From contig DAIOUL010000076.1 of the NCBI GenBank assembly GCA_036759545.1, positions 1 through 11,726 of the forward strand: DNA of 11,726 nucleotides. The letters are read 5' to 3'. The position numbers and the translations under genes were made by a program. Positions within the stretch are counted from its first letter, which is position 1. Each line of letters opens with the position of its first letter. Below are positions 1 to 6,811 of this stretch, one piece after another. Under the pieces are notes generated by a model that searched no databases, was not told where the DNA came from, and was given only the letters and a program-made list of their open reading frames with translations. This DNA comes from 66-474 sp036759545. GTDB lineage: Bacteria; Pseudomonadota; Gammaproteobacteria; Xanthomonadales; Rhodanobacteraceae.

Positions 1-1490
1 GTGAGCACGTCGCCCGGATAGAAGGCCGCGAGCTCGGGTGTCTCGTCCGGCCAGCCGAGGGTCGCGAACGGCCAGAGCGCGGACGAGAACCACGTGTCGA
101 GCACGTCTTCGTCCTGGCGCAGCCGCCCAACCGGCTTCTTGTCCGAATGGGCGAGCGCGTCGGCCTCGTCCTCGCCGACGAAGATGTTGCCGGCTTCGTC
201 GTACCACGCCGGAATGCGGTGCCCCCACCACAACTGGCGCGAGATGCACCAGTCCTGGATGTTCTCCAGCCACTGCGTGTACGTGCTTGTCCAGTTTTCC
301 GGAACGAATTTGATCTCGCCGCTGCGCACTGCATCCAGCGCGGGCTGCGTAATCGCGCGGCGCCCACCGGGGCGGCCGTCGTCCAGCGTTTCGCGCGTCA
401 GGTCAACGAACCATTGATCGGTCAGCATCGGTTCGATCACCGCATCCGAACGCTGGCTGACCGGCACCTGGTGTTTGTGGGGTTCCACCTTGATCAGGAA
501 ATTCTGCCTTTCCAGATCGGCGACCACCGCCTTGCGCGCTGCGTAGCGGTCCATGCCGCGGTACGCGGACGGCGCGCTGTCGTTCATGCGCGCATCCAGC
601 GTCATGATGATGATCATGTCGATGGCGTGGCGCTTCGCGACTTCGTAGTCGTTGAAGTCGTGCGCGCCGGTGATCTTGACGCAGCCGCTGCCGAATTCGC
701 GGTCGACGAATGCGTCGGCGATGATCGGAATCTGGCGGTTGCAGAGCGGCAGATCCACGTAGCGGCCGACCAGATGACGGTAGCGCTCGTCGTCCGGATG
801 CACCGCCAGCGCGCCGTCGGCGAGCATCGTTTCCGGCCGCGTGGTGGCGATGGTCATGCCGCGCACGCCGTCGATCGGGCCATCGCTGAATGGATAGCAG
901 ATGTACCACATCGAGCCGTCGCGCTCGACGTTGTTGACCTCGAGATCCGACACCGCGGTCATCAGCACCGGATCCCAGTTCACCAGCCGGTTGCCGCGAT
1001 AGATCAAACCGGCGCGATACCACTCCACGAAAACCTTGCGTACCGCCGCGGACAACCCCTCGTCCATCGTGAAGCGTTCGCGCGACCAGTCCGCCGACGC
1101 GCCGAGCCTGCGCATCTGCCGCGTGATGGTGGAACCGGATTCCTCCTTCCACTTCCAGACGCGCTCGACGAATGACGTGCGGCCGAGGTCGTGACGCGTT
1201 TTGTTCTCACCCGCGAGCTGGTTTTCCACGATCTTCTGCGTGGCGATGCCGGCGTGATCGGTGCCGACCTGCCACAACGTGTTGTCGCCGCGCATCCGGT
1301 GATAACGGATCAGCGCGTCCATGATCGTCTGCTGGAACGCGTGGCCCATGTGCAGCGTGCCGGTGACGTTCGGCGGCGGCAGCAGGATGCAGTACGGCTC
1401 CCCGTGGCCGCCCGGCTTGAAGCAGCCGAGCTGTTCCCAGCGCGCGTACCACTTCGATTCGATCTGTTGCGGGTCGAAGCTTTTGTCCAT
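1..1490 (-). CDS. valS: Valyl-tRNA synthetase, N-terminal part (cut by left edge)
   Basis: Charges tRNA-Val with valine in the cytoplasm, with an editing domain that removes mischarged threonine. Only the first 496 codons of a protein that is about 950 residues in E. coli lie here. Visible in order: the class I ATP-binding signature PPPNVTGTLHMGH (residues 38-50, HMGH as the HIGH motif), WQVGTDHAGIATQ, ITRQMRRLG, LVNWDP, the CP1 editing domain with TTRPET (216-221) and AHDFNDYE, then MLTDQWFV, DWCISRQLWWGHRIPAWY and DVLDTWFSS. The KMSKS loop lies beyond the window. The ATG at 1490 is chosen because an in-frame TAA stands six codons upstream and the protein then starts like E. coli ValS. No clear Shine-Dalgarno precedes it, only an A-rich leader. 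The editing segment reads ITGAHD where E. coli has ITPAHD. It lies 73 bp behind hemE on the same strand. Confidence 0.97.
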   Translation of the reverse strand, partial: MDKSFDPQQIESKWYARWEQLGCFKPGGHGEPYCILLPPPNVTGTLHMGHAFQQTIMDALIRYHRMRGDNTLWQVGTDHAGIATQKIVENQLAGENKTRHDLGRTSFVERVWKWKEESGSTITRQMRRLGASADWSRERFTMDEGLSAAVRKVFVEWYRAGLIYRGNRLVNWDPVLMTAVSDLEVNNVERDGSMWYICYPFSDGPIDGVRGMTIATTRPETMLADGALAVHPDDERYRHLVGRYVDLPLCNRQIPIIADAFVDREFGSGCVKITGAHDFNDYEVAKRHAIDMIIIMTLDARMNDSAPSAYRGMDRYAARKAVVADLERQNFLIKVEPHKHQVPVSQRSDAVIEPMLTDQWFVDLTRETLDDGRPGGRRAITQPALDAVRSGEIKFVPENWTSTYTQWLENIQDWCISRQLWWGHRIPAWYDEAGNIFVGEDEADALAHSDKKPVGRLRQDEDVLDTWFSSALWPFATLGWPDETPELAAFYPGDVL

Positions 1491-1563
1491 GCGTTTTGTG
1501 CTTTTTTATGAACTGGTGTGACAAGCCCAGCTAACAAGAGCGCCGGACTCAAAAGTTATCAAC

Positions 1564-2730
1564 TTACGTTTTATTGGGCCACGACGTGGGATTCATCTGC
1601 TGCATGGCATCGCGATCGGCGACATCAACCAGGTGGCCTGAACTGCGCAATCTTGGCAGCGGCGCTAGGTCATGCGTTACACCAAACCCATGCACAGCCT
1701 CCACCAGTACGCGCACATGCTCCGGATCGACATCCGGCGTGATGCCGTGGCCGAGATTGAAGACGTGGCCGGGGTGCGGGCCGAAGTCGTCGAGCACGTC
1801 TCGCGCTTCTCGCGCGATCACGTCGGGCGGCGATAGCAACACCTTTGGATCGAGGTTGCCTTGTAGCGCGACCCGATTGCCGACACGGCGACGCGCCTCG
1901 TCCAGCGAAATGGTCCAGTCCACGCCCAGCGCCGCGCAACCGCTCATCGCGAGCGCTTCCAGGTGCGCGTTCGCGCCCTTGGAGAACAGGATCAGCGGCA
2001 CTTCGCGTGCTTGCGCGTCTTCGCGCAGCAGCGCGGCGATCTGCGCCAGATAACGCGCGGAAAACTCGTTGAACATTTCTGACGACAGCAATCCGCCCCA
2101 GGTATCGAAGATCATCAGCGTCTGCCCACCGGCTGCGGCTTGCGCGGACAGATACGCCGCGACCGCGCGCGCATTGAGCTCCAGCAGCGCATGCATCGCT
2201 GAAGGATTTTCCTTCGCGAACGTGACGACCCGCGCGAAATCTCGCGAGCCCTGGCCTTCGATCATGTAGCAGGCCAGCGTCCACGGACTGCCGGCGAAAC
2301 CGATCAGCGGCACGCGGCCGTTCAACTCGCGGCGGATCAGCCGCACCGCGTCCATCACGTAGCGCAGGTGCGCTTCCGGATCGGGCATCCCGAGCTTTTC
2401 GATGTCGCCCGCGCTGCGGAGCGGACGATGAAATTTCGGTCCTTCGCCTTCGACGAAGTGCAGGCCGAGGCCCATCGCATCGGGAACGGTGAGGATGTCG
2501 GAAAACAGGATGGCCGCGTCCAACTCGAAGCGTTCGATCGGTTGCAGCGTGACTTCGCAGGCCAGTTCCGGCGTGTGCATCAATGTCAGGAAACTTCCCG
2601 CGCGTTCGCGCGTGGCGCGGTATTCGGGCAGGTAGCGACCGGCCTGGCGCATGATCCAGATCGGCGTGACATCCACCGGTTCGCGCCGCAACGCGCGCAG
2701 AAAGCGGTTGCTCCGATTCGAATCAACCAT
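1564..2730 (-). CDS. hemE: Uroporphyrinogen decarboxylase
   Basis: Converts uroporphyrinogen III to coproporphyrinogen III by four decarboxylations in cytoplasmic haem synthesis. The 388-residue product has the family signatures: RQAGRYLPEYR (28-38, with the substrate-binding arginines R28 and R32), FSDIL with the likely catalytic aspartate D78, GFAGSPWTLACYMIEG (144-159), FDTWGG (208-213), ALQGNLDP (288-295) and NLGHGITPDV (325-334). The N-terminus aligns with E. coli HemE without extension, supporting the ATG at 2730. This start overlaps the end of the upstream WGR-like gene by 8 bp, suggesting translational coupling. The family normally ends near VEAVH (343-347); this protein carries about 37 more residues, encoded with codons such as GTA, CTA, CCA and AGA that look less GC-rich than the body of the gene. 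Function is secure; the tail is unexplained. Confidence 0.97.
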   Translation of the reverse strand: MVDSNRSNRFLRALRREPVDVTPIWIMRQAGRYLPEYRATRERAGSFLTLMHTPELACEVTLQPIERFELDAAILFSDILTVPDAMGLGLHFVEGEGPKFHRPLRSAGDIEKLGMPDPEAHLRYVMDAVRLIRRELNGRVPLIGFAGSPWTLACYMIEGQGSRDFARVVTFAKENPSAMHALLELNARAVAAYLSAQAAAGGQTLMIFDTWGGLLSSEMFNEFSARYLAQIAALLREDAQAREVPLILFSKGANAHLEALAMSGCAALGVDWTISLDEARRRVGNRVALQGNLDPKVLLSPPDVIAREARDVLDDFGPHPGHVFNLGHGITPDVDPEHVRVLVEAVHGFGVTHDLAPLPRLRSSGHLVDVADRDAMQQMNPTSWPNKT

Positions 2731-2980
2731 GCCGGCTATCGAACCCTTGAGTGATCATCACCTTGAAACCGCGCTTGATCTGTGCGTCGCGCGCGTGTTC
2801 GAATGCCGCCAGCGCATCGTCACGGTTGAGGTAAAGCTCGCGCTTCAGCGTGGCGCGACCGCCCTCGGTGCCGGACTCGCGGTACAGCGTCCAGCCGCCG
2901 AGCAAATCCTGCTCCAGCGCGATACGGCAATAGCGCGGCGCGTTGCCGGCAGCCGGCGGGGTTTGCAGGTAGAGATGCAT
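2723..2980 (-). CDS. Small single-domain WGR-like protein
   Basis: An 85-residue protein that appears to consist only of a WGR-like fold. The pattern is an N-terminal hydrophobic strand (RYCRIALEQDLLG, 16-28), W30 followed by TLYRESG, a glycine-rich turn TEGG (38-41), a strand and then a helix DDALAAFEHARDAQIKRGFK (54-73), which resembles the AAxxFxxxxxxKxxxGY end of WGR domains. The name-giving Trp-Gly-Arg triad reads Ser-Gly-Thr (36-38), so the domain is degenerate and the call rests on overall pattern. WGR domains occur in PARP-type and MolR-type proteins and often bind nucleic acid; no such role can be shown here. It sits 41 bp after aroB and its TGA overlaps the hemE start by 8 bp. There is no good Shine-Dalgarno at the ATG, and no alternative in-frame start in the short leader. 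Confidence 0.65.
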   Translation of the reverse strand: MHLYLQTPPAAGNAPRYCRIALEQDLLGGWTLYRESGTEGGRATLKRELYLNRDDALAAFEHARDAQIKRGFKVMITQGFDSRHG

Positions 2981-3021
2981 GCGAAAAGGCGGTGCAACGG
3001 AAAGGACATTGTAGCGAGGGA

Positions 3022-4134
3022 TCAGGAATGAGTAGCGAGAGCACTCCGAACATCCGCATCACTCACTCCTTCCACAATCTCCGCGTGTCCGATCCCGCGC
3101 CACAGGATCAGCCGCAACGCACCGGCGCGATTCTTCTTGTCCAGCCGCATGCGGTCGAGCAGGGCGCCGGCTTGCAAGTGCGCCGGCAGCTCGGTGGGCA
3201 GACCGAATTTTTGCAGCAGCGCGCGCAGGCGTTGCATGTCGGCATCGTTCGACATGCCGAGCTGCACGGATAACCGCGCCGCCAGCACCATCCCGATCGC
3301 CACCGCTTCCCCGTGCAAAAGATTGCCGTAGCCGCTTTCCGTTTCGATCGCGTGGCCGAAGGTGTGGCCGAAATTCAGCAGCGCGCGTTCGCTGGTTTCG
3401 CGTTCGTCACGCTCCACCACACCGGCCTTGAAACGGCAGCAGGCAACGATCGCACGGGTCAGTGCGTCCGCATGGCGCCCCAGCAGTGCATCCACATTGG
3501 CTTCGAGCCACGCGAAAAACTCCGCATCGCCGATACACGCGTTCTTGATCACCTCGGCGAAGCCCGCGCGCAGTTCGCGTTCTGGCAGCGTCGTCAGCGC
3601 GTCCAGATCGGCAATCACCGCGCGCGGGTGGTGAAACGCGCCGACCAGGTTCTTGCCGTGCGGCAAATCCACGCCGGTCTTGCCGCCGACCGACGAATCC
3701 ACCATCGCCAACACCGTGGTCGGCATCTGGATGTAATCGATGCCGCGCATCCAGCACGCCGCGGCAAAACCGGCGATGTCGCCGACCACGCCGCCACCCA
3801 GTGCGATCACGCAAGCGTCGCGCGTGGCGCCGAGTTGCGCCAGCGCATCGAACACGTGCGAAACCGCCTCCAGATTCTTGTGCGCTTCGCCCGCGCGCAA
3901 AGTGAGTTTCGCGATGTGCAAACGTGCACCGTCGCGTGGAAGCAGATATTCCACTCTCGCCGCATACAGCGGCGCCACGTTTTCATCGCTGACGATCAAT
4001 ACATGTTTGCCGCGAACGGCTTCGCGCACCGCATTGCGCCAATGTGCCGCGTCTGACAGCAGACCCGAGCCAACGCGGATCGGATAACGTCGCGCACCCA
4101 GCCCCACCTCGATTTCGACAATCGCGCCGCTCAT
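3022..4134 (-). CDS. aroB: 3-dehydroquinate synthase
   Basis: Second step of the shikimate pathway: cyclises DAHP to 3-dehydroquinate with NAD and a divalent metal, in the cytoplasm. The product is 370 residues, normal for the family. Visible motifs: ALGGGVVGDIAGFAAA (111-126, the NAD-binding glycine loop), MPTTVLAMVDSSVGGKTGVD (137-156), HGKNLVGAFHHP (159-170), FAEVIK with metal ligand E194, NFGHTFGHAIE with H257, and LLHGEAVAIGM with H274. The start is the ATG at 4134, which overlaps the aroK stop in an ATGA arrangement, so aroK and aroB are probably translationally coupled. The reading frame stays open upstream to 4746, but that part only reads across aroK in another frame and is not AroB-like. 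The operon continues through the WGR-like gene to hemE. Confidence 0.97.
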   Translation of the reverse strand: MSGAIVEIEVGLGARRYPIRVGSGLLSDAAHWRNAVREAVRGKHVLIVSDENVAPLYAARVEYLLPRDGARLHIAKLTLRAGEAHKNLEAVSHVFDALAQLGATRDACVIALGGGVVGDIAGFAAACWMRGIDYIQMPTTVLAMVDSSVGGKTGVDLPHGKNLVGAFHHPRAVIADLDALTTLPERELRAGFAEVIKNACIGDAEFFAWLEANVDALLGRHADALTRAIVACCRFKAGVVERDERETSERALLNFGHTFGHAIETESGYGNLLHGEAVAIGMVLAARLSVQLGMSNDADMQRLRALLQKFGLPTELPAHLQAGALLDRMRLDKKNRAGALRLILWRGIGHAEIVEGVSDADVRSALATHS

Positions 4135-4679
4135 GCGCTGCGCGCCTGCGCCGTGCGTTGCCACCGCCGTTCGATCAGGGCTGCGATCTGTTCGCTGGCG
4201 CGAGCGGGTGCGTGCACGTGCGGTGACACGATCATATCGGCGATGCTCGCGTACAACGGATCGCGCGCGCGCGCCATTGCCTGCAAGCGTTCGCGCCGGT
4301 CTTCGGCGCGCAGCAGGGGACGCTGGCGGTCGCGCGCGAGCCGCTGCAGTTGCTGTTCGACATCCGTCTGCAGCCACACCACGAAGCCCCGCGACTTCAG
4401 CAGCTCGCGGTTGCGCGCATCCAGCACCGCGCCGCCTCCGGTCGCCAGTACCACGCCCGTGCGCGCGCTGCATTCGTCCAGCAGCGCGGATTCGCGGCGG
4501 CGGAAACCAGGCTCGCCCTCGATGTCGAAGATCAGCGCCACGCCGGCGCCGGTGTGCGTCTCGATCTCGGCATCGAGATCCACGAACGGCAGCGCGAAAT
4601 GCGCGGACAGCCGTTTGCCGATGGTGGTCTTGCCGGCGCCCATCGGGCCGATCAGGAACAGATTGGACGAAGGATTCAC
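4131..4679 (-). CDS. aroK: Shikimate kinase
   Basis: Phosphorylates shikimate at the 3-hydroxyl with ATP, the fifth step of aromatic amino acid synthesis. The 182-residue product has the Walker A loop GPMGAGKT (11-18), VDLD with substrate residues D34 and D36, FRRRE with R60, the ATGGGAV loop (79-85), the lid RQRPLL (118-123) and RDPLY with R139, all expected for AroK. The start is the GTG at 4679, in the right place for the N-terminus, with an in-frame TGA 11 codons upstream and only weak Shine-Dalgarno. It is first in the minus-strand operon and diverges from dodecin over 137 bp, where I see no convincing promoter. In many gammaproteobacteria pilMNOPQ lies directly upstream of aroK; here it does not. 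Confidence 0.96.
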   Translation of the reverse strand: MNPSSNLFLIGPMGAGKTTIGKRLSAHFALPFVDLDAEIETHTGAGVALIFDIEGEPGFRRRESALLDECSARTGVVLATGGGAVLDARNRELLKSRGFVVWLQTDVEQQLQRLARDRQRPLLRAEDRRERLQAMARARDPLYASIADMIVSPHVHAPARASEQIAALIERRWQRTAQARSA

Positions 4680-4816
4680 TCGAAGCGCTGCGGTTTCGTG
4701 ATCCAGGCATCATGCCAGCTTTTTCGAGAAGTGCGGGGCAGCCCAAACGCGCGGCGGGATTTTGTTAGCATGGCAGAGGCTTGAGCAAGGATCCGCAACG
4801 ACACAGGAGCAATCAC

Positions 4817-5020
4817 ATGTCCGTCACCAAGGTCATCGAACTGAATGCCTCGTCCCCCAGCGGCATCGAGGATGCGGTGAAGCAGGGGCTGAAGAAGGCG
4901 TCGTCCACGGTCAAGAACATCCGCGGCGTGTGGATCAACGAGATCAAGGCCGCTACCAACGACGATGGCAGCATAAAAGAATGGCGGGTCAACATGCGGA
5001 TAAACTTCGTCGTCGATTGA
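4817..5020 (+). CDS. Dodecin (flavin-binding dodecamer)
   Basis: A 67-residue protein with the complete dodecin pattern: a beta strand MSVTKVIELN, the helix SGIEDAVKQGLKKASST (15-31), KNIRGVWINEI (33-43) and a closing pair of strands EWRVNMRINFVVD (55-67). W39 matches the aromatic residue that stacks on the flavin. Family members form hollow dodecamers that bind FMN or riboflavin, and often coenzyme A, in the cytoplasm; they are thought to store or buffer flavin. The ATG at 4817 is preceded by AGGAG at 4805-4809 (spacing 7), which decides it over an in-frame TTG at 4781. A TAGCAT at 4766-4771 could be a -10 box but lacks a good -35. The response regulator follows after 27 bp. It may supply or protect FMN for the FMN-dependent PdxH encoded downstream (inference). 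Confidence 0.95.
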   Translation: MSVTKVIELNASSPSGIEDAVKQGLKKASSTVKNIRGVWINEIKAATNDDGSIKEWRVNMRINFVVD

Positions 5021-5047
5021 ATTCACATCGCCAATAAGGGGAGCGCG

Positions 5048-5749
5048 GTGACCACACGCGAATGGACGATCGGCTGTCTGGAGGACGATGCGGATCAGGC
5101 CGCATTGTTGAAGCTCTGGCTGGAAACAGCGGGCTATCGCAGCGCGCTGTTCGGCAGCTCGGGCGAATTCCGCAAGCGCCTCGGCAGCGAAGCGGTGGAT
5201 CTGCTGCTGCTGGACTGGAACCTGCCGGATGCGAGCGGCCTGGAAGTGCTGGAGTGGATCCGGCATTCGCCCAATGCCGATCTGCCCGTGGTGTTCCTGA
5301 CTGCACGCGGCGAAGAAGGCGACGTGGTGGAAGGCCTGCAGGCCGGTGCGGACGACTACGTGGTGAAGCCGCCGCGCCAGGCCGAACTGCTGGCACGCGT
5401 GCGCGCGGTGTTGCGGCGCCGCGGCGGCAACGAAAACGACGCGCAGGCTTCGCTCTCGCTGCCGCCGTATTCGGTCGATGCGCAGCGCCGCCGCATCAGC
5501 GTGGGCGCCGAGGAGATCGAACTGACCCAGCGCGAATTCGAACTGGCTTGCTATCTGTTCCGGCGGCAAGGCCGTATCGTCAGCCGCGATGCGCTGCTGG
5601 AAAACATCTGGAACCTCGGTCCCAACATCACCACGCGCACGGTGGACACGCACGTCAGCCGCCTGCGCAAGAAGCTGCACCTTTCCGGCGAACACGGTTG
5701 GCGCTTGACCGCGATCTATCAGCACGGATATCGCCTGGAACCCGCGTGA
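5048..5749 (+). CDS. OmpR/PhoB-family response regulator
   Basis: A two-domain transcription regulator of 233 residues. The receiver domain (about 6-122) has the acidic pair D13-D14, the phosphoacceptor D56 in LLLLDWNLP, T85 in VVFLTARG and K107 in YVVKPP, so it looks competent for phosphorylation. The C-terminal winged helix (about 140-231) has ELTQREFELACYLF, GRIVSRDALLENIW, the recognition helix region TTRTVDTHVSRLRKKL (195-210) and HGYRLEPA. The start is the GTG at 5048 with AAGGGGAG at 5036-5043, spacing 4. No sensor kinase is encoded in the window, so its signal is unknown. It lies 27 bp after dodecin and 10 bp before pdxH, suggesting that it is co-transcribed with and may control this operon (inference). 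Confidence 0.93.
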   Translation: MTTREWTIGCLEDDADQAALLKLWLETAGYRSALFGSSGEFRKRLGSEAVDLLLLDWNLPDASGLEVLEWIRHSPNADLPVVFLTARGEEGDVVEGLQAGADDYVVKPPRQAELLARVRAVLRRRGGNENDAQASLSLPPYSVDAQRRRISVGAEEIELTQREFELACYLFRRQGRIVSRDALLENIWNLGPNITTRTVDTHVSRLRKKLHLSGEHGWRLTAIYQHGYRLEPA

Positions 5750-5759
5750 GCGCACAAGG

Positions 5760-6347
5760 ATGTTGAATCAGGAAATCCTCGGTACGTTGCGCGATCTGCT
5801 GGAGCAGGCGCGCCGCTGTGGCGATCCGGAACCCGGCGCGATGAACGTCGCCACCCTGGGCGAGGACGGCAGGATTTCCGCACGCATGGTGCTGCTGAAG
5901 CACGTGGACGAACGCGGGCTGACCTTCTTCACCGACTATCGCAGCGAGAAGGCGCAAGCGATCGCCGTGCATCCGCAGATCGCGTTGACTTTGCATTGGA
6001 AGCAGGTGAAACCCGCGGCGCAGGTACGTGTGGAAGGCGCGGCGGAGAAACTGGCAGCAGAAGAATCGGACGCCTATTTCGCCACCCGCAGGCGCCTGGC
6101 CCAGCTCGGCGCTTGGGCCAGCGAGCAATCGCGCACATTGCCTGGCCGCGAATTGCTGGAGCAGCGCGTGACCGAATACGAACGCGAGTTCGAGGGCGGC
6201 GAAGTGCCCAGGCCGCCGCATTGGGGCGGATACCGCGTCATTCCCGACATGGTCGAGTTCTGGTACGCGCACGAGCATCGGTTGAACGAGCGCATCCGCT
6301 GGGATCTGATCGATGGCGAGTGGCGCAAGCGGTTGCTGTATCCATGA
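5760..6347 (+). CDS. pdxH: Pyridoxamine 5'-phosphate oxidase
   Basis: FMN-dependent oxidase making pyridoxal 5'-phosphate from PNP or PMP, in the last step of PLP synthesis and in salvage. At 195 residues it is slightly short at the N-terminus compared with E. coli (218). Motifs: MNVATLGEDGRISARMVLLK (28-47, FMN phosphate and substrate contacts), FFTDYRSEKAQAI (56-68), ALTLHW (75-80), SDAYFATR (103-110), GAWASEQS (117-124) and the C-terminal EFWYAHEHRLNERIRW. The last block is RLHDR in E. coli; the arginine (R174) is kept, but the position of E. coli His199 is asparagine (N176). The ATG at 5760 directly follows AAGG and there is no in-frame alternative upstream. It sits 10 bp after the regulator and overlaps the next gene by 4 bp (ATGA). 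Confidence 0.95.
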   Translation: MLNQEILGTLRDLLEQARRCGDPEPGAMNVATLGEDGRISARMVLLKHVDERGLTFFTDYRSEKAQAIAVHPQIALTLHWKQVKPAAQVRVEGAAEKLAAEESDAYFATRRRLAQLGAWASEQSRTLPGRELLEQRVTEYEREFEGGEVPRPPHWGGYRVIPDMVEFWYAHEHRLNERIRWDLIDGEWRKRLLYP

Positions 6348-6784
6348 GCCACGCACAACCGACGGCGCGCACGTTCTCTTCCGGTTTCACCGTGCACACG
6401 CCGGGTCGCGGTTTCACCGACGTGAGCGACCGGTTGCGCGAGATCGTGGCGGCCAGCGGCATCCATGCCGGGCTCGCGCAGGTATTCGTGCATCACACCA
6501 GTTGCTCGCTGCTGATCGGCGAAAACGCCGATGCGGAAGTGCAGCGCGATCTCGAGCGCTTCTTCGCGCGGCTGGTGCCCGATGGCGATCCGCTGTTCAA
6601 GCACGACGCGGAAGGGCCGGATGACATGCCCGCGCACGTGCGCTCGATCCTGACCGGCGCCAGCGTTTCGGTGCCGGTGCACGGCGGCAAACCGGCGCTG
6701 GGCACCTGGCAGGGCGTGTACCTGTGGGAACACCGCACCGCACCGCACCAGCGCAAGCTGACGGTGACAGTGATCGGGCATTGA
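6344..6784 (+). CDS. yjbQ: YjbQ/UPF0047 family protein
   Basis: A 146-residue single-domain protein of the YjbQ family, annotated in databases as secondary thiamine-phosphate synthase because E. coli YjbQ shows weak activity of this kind; the true role is unsettled. Conserved blocks are visible: QVFVHHTSCSLLIGENAD (46-63, with H50, H51, T52, S53), HDAEGPDDMPAHVRSILTG (87-105) and LGTWQGVYLWEHR (119-131), which carry the histidines and acids around the presumed metal site. The start ATG at 6344 overlaps the pdxH stop in an ATGA arrangement, so translation is likely coupled. The frame is open far upstream within pdxH, but that part is an out-of-frame reading and does not belong to the family. 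A BtuF-like gene follows after 27 bp. Confidence 0.93.
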   Translation: MSHAQPTARTFSSGFTVHTPGRGFTDVSDRLREIVAASGIHAGLAQVFVHHTSCSLLIGENADAEVQRDLERFFARLVPDGDPLFKHDAEGPDDMPAHVRSILTGASVSVPVHGGKPALGTWQGVYLWEHRTAPHQRKLTVTVIGH

Positions 6785-6811
6785 GCTTTCCTCAGCCTTC
6801 CCTCTCGCCAC

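Noticed and set aside
147..1175. 342-codon open frame on the plus strand
   Set aside because: It is antisense to valS, rich in Arg, His and Val, and has no recognisable domain; typical of GC-rich DNA opposite a real gene.
4706..4716. GGCATCATGCC palindrome upstream of aroK
   Set aside because: An 11-base symmetric sequence is too short to call an operator without further copies.
4135..4746. Upstream extension of the aroB frame giving a 574-residue protein
   Set aside because: The extra part is an out-of-frame reading of aroK, rich in Arg and Ala; AroB starts at the ATGA overlap at 4134.
4781..4816. Earlier TTG start for dodecin adding 12 residues
   Set aside because: The ATG at 4817 has a well-spaced AGGAG and gives the normal dodecin length.
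4676..5755. 359-codon open frame on the minus strand
   Set aside because: It is antisense to dodecin and the response regulator and resembles no known protein; composition effect.
5996..6343. Upstream extension of the yjbQ frame
   Set aside because: It reads pdxH in another frame; the family begins at the ATG overlapping the pdxH stop.
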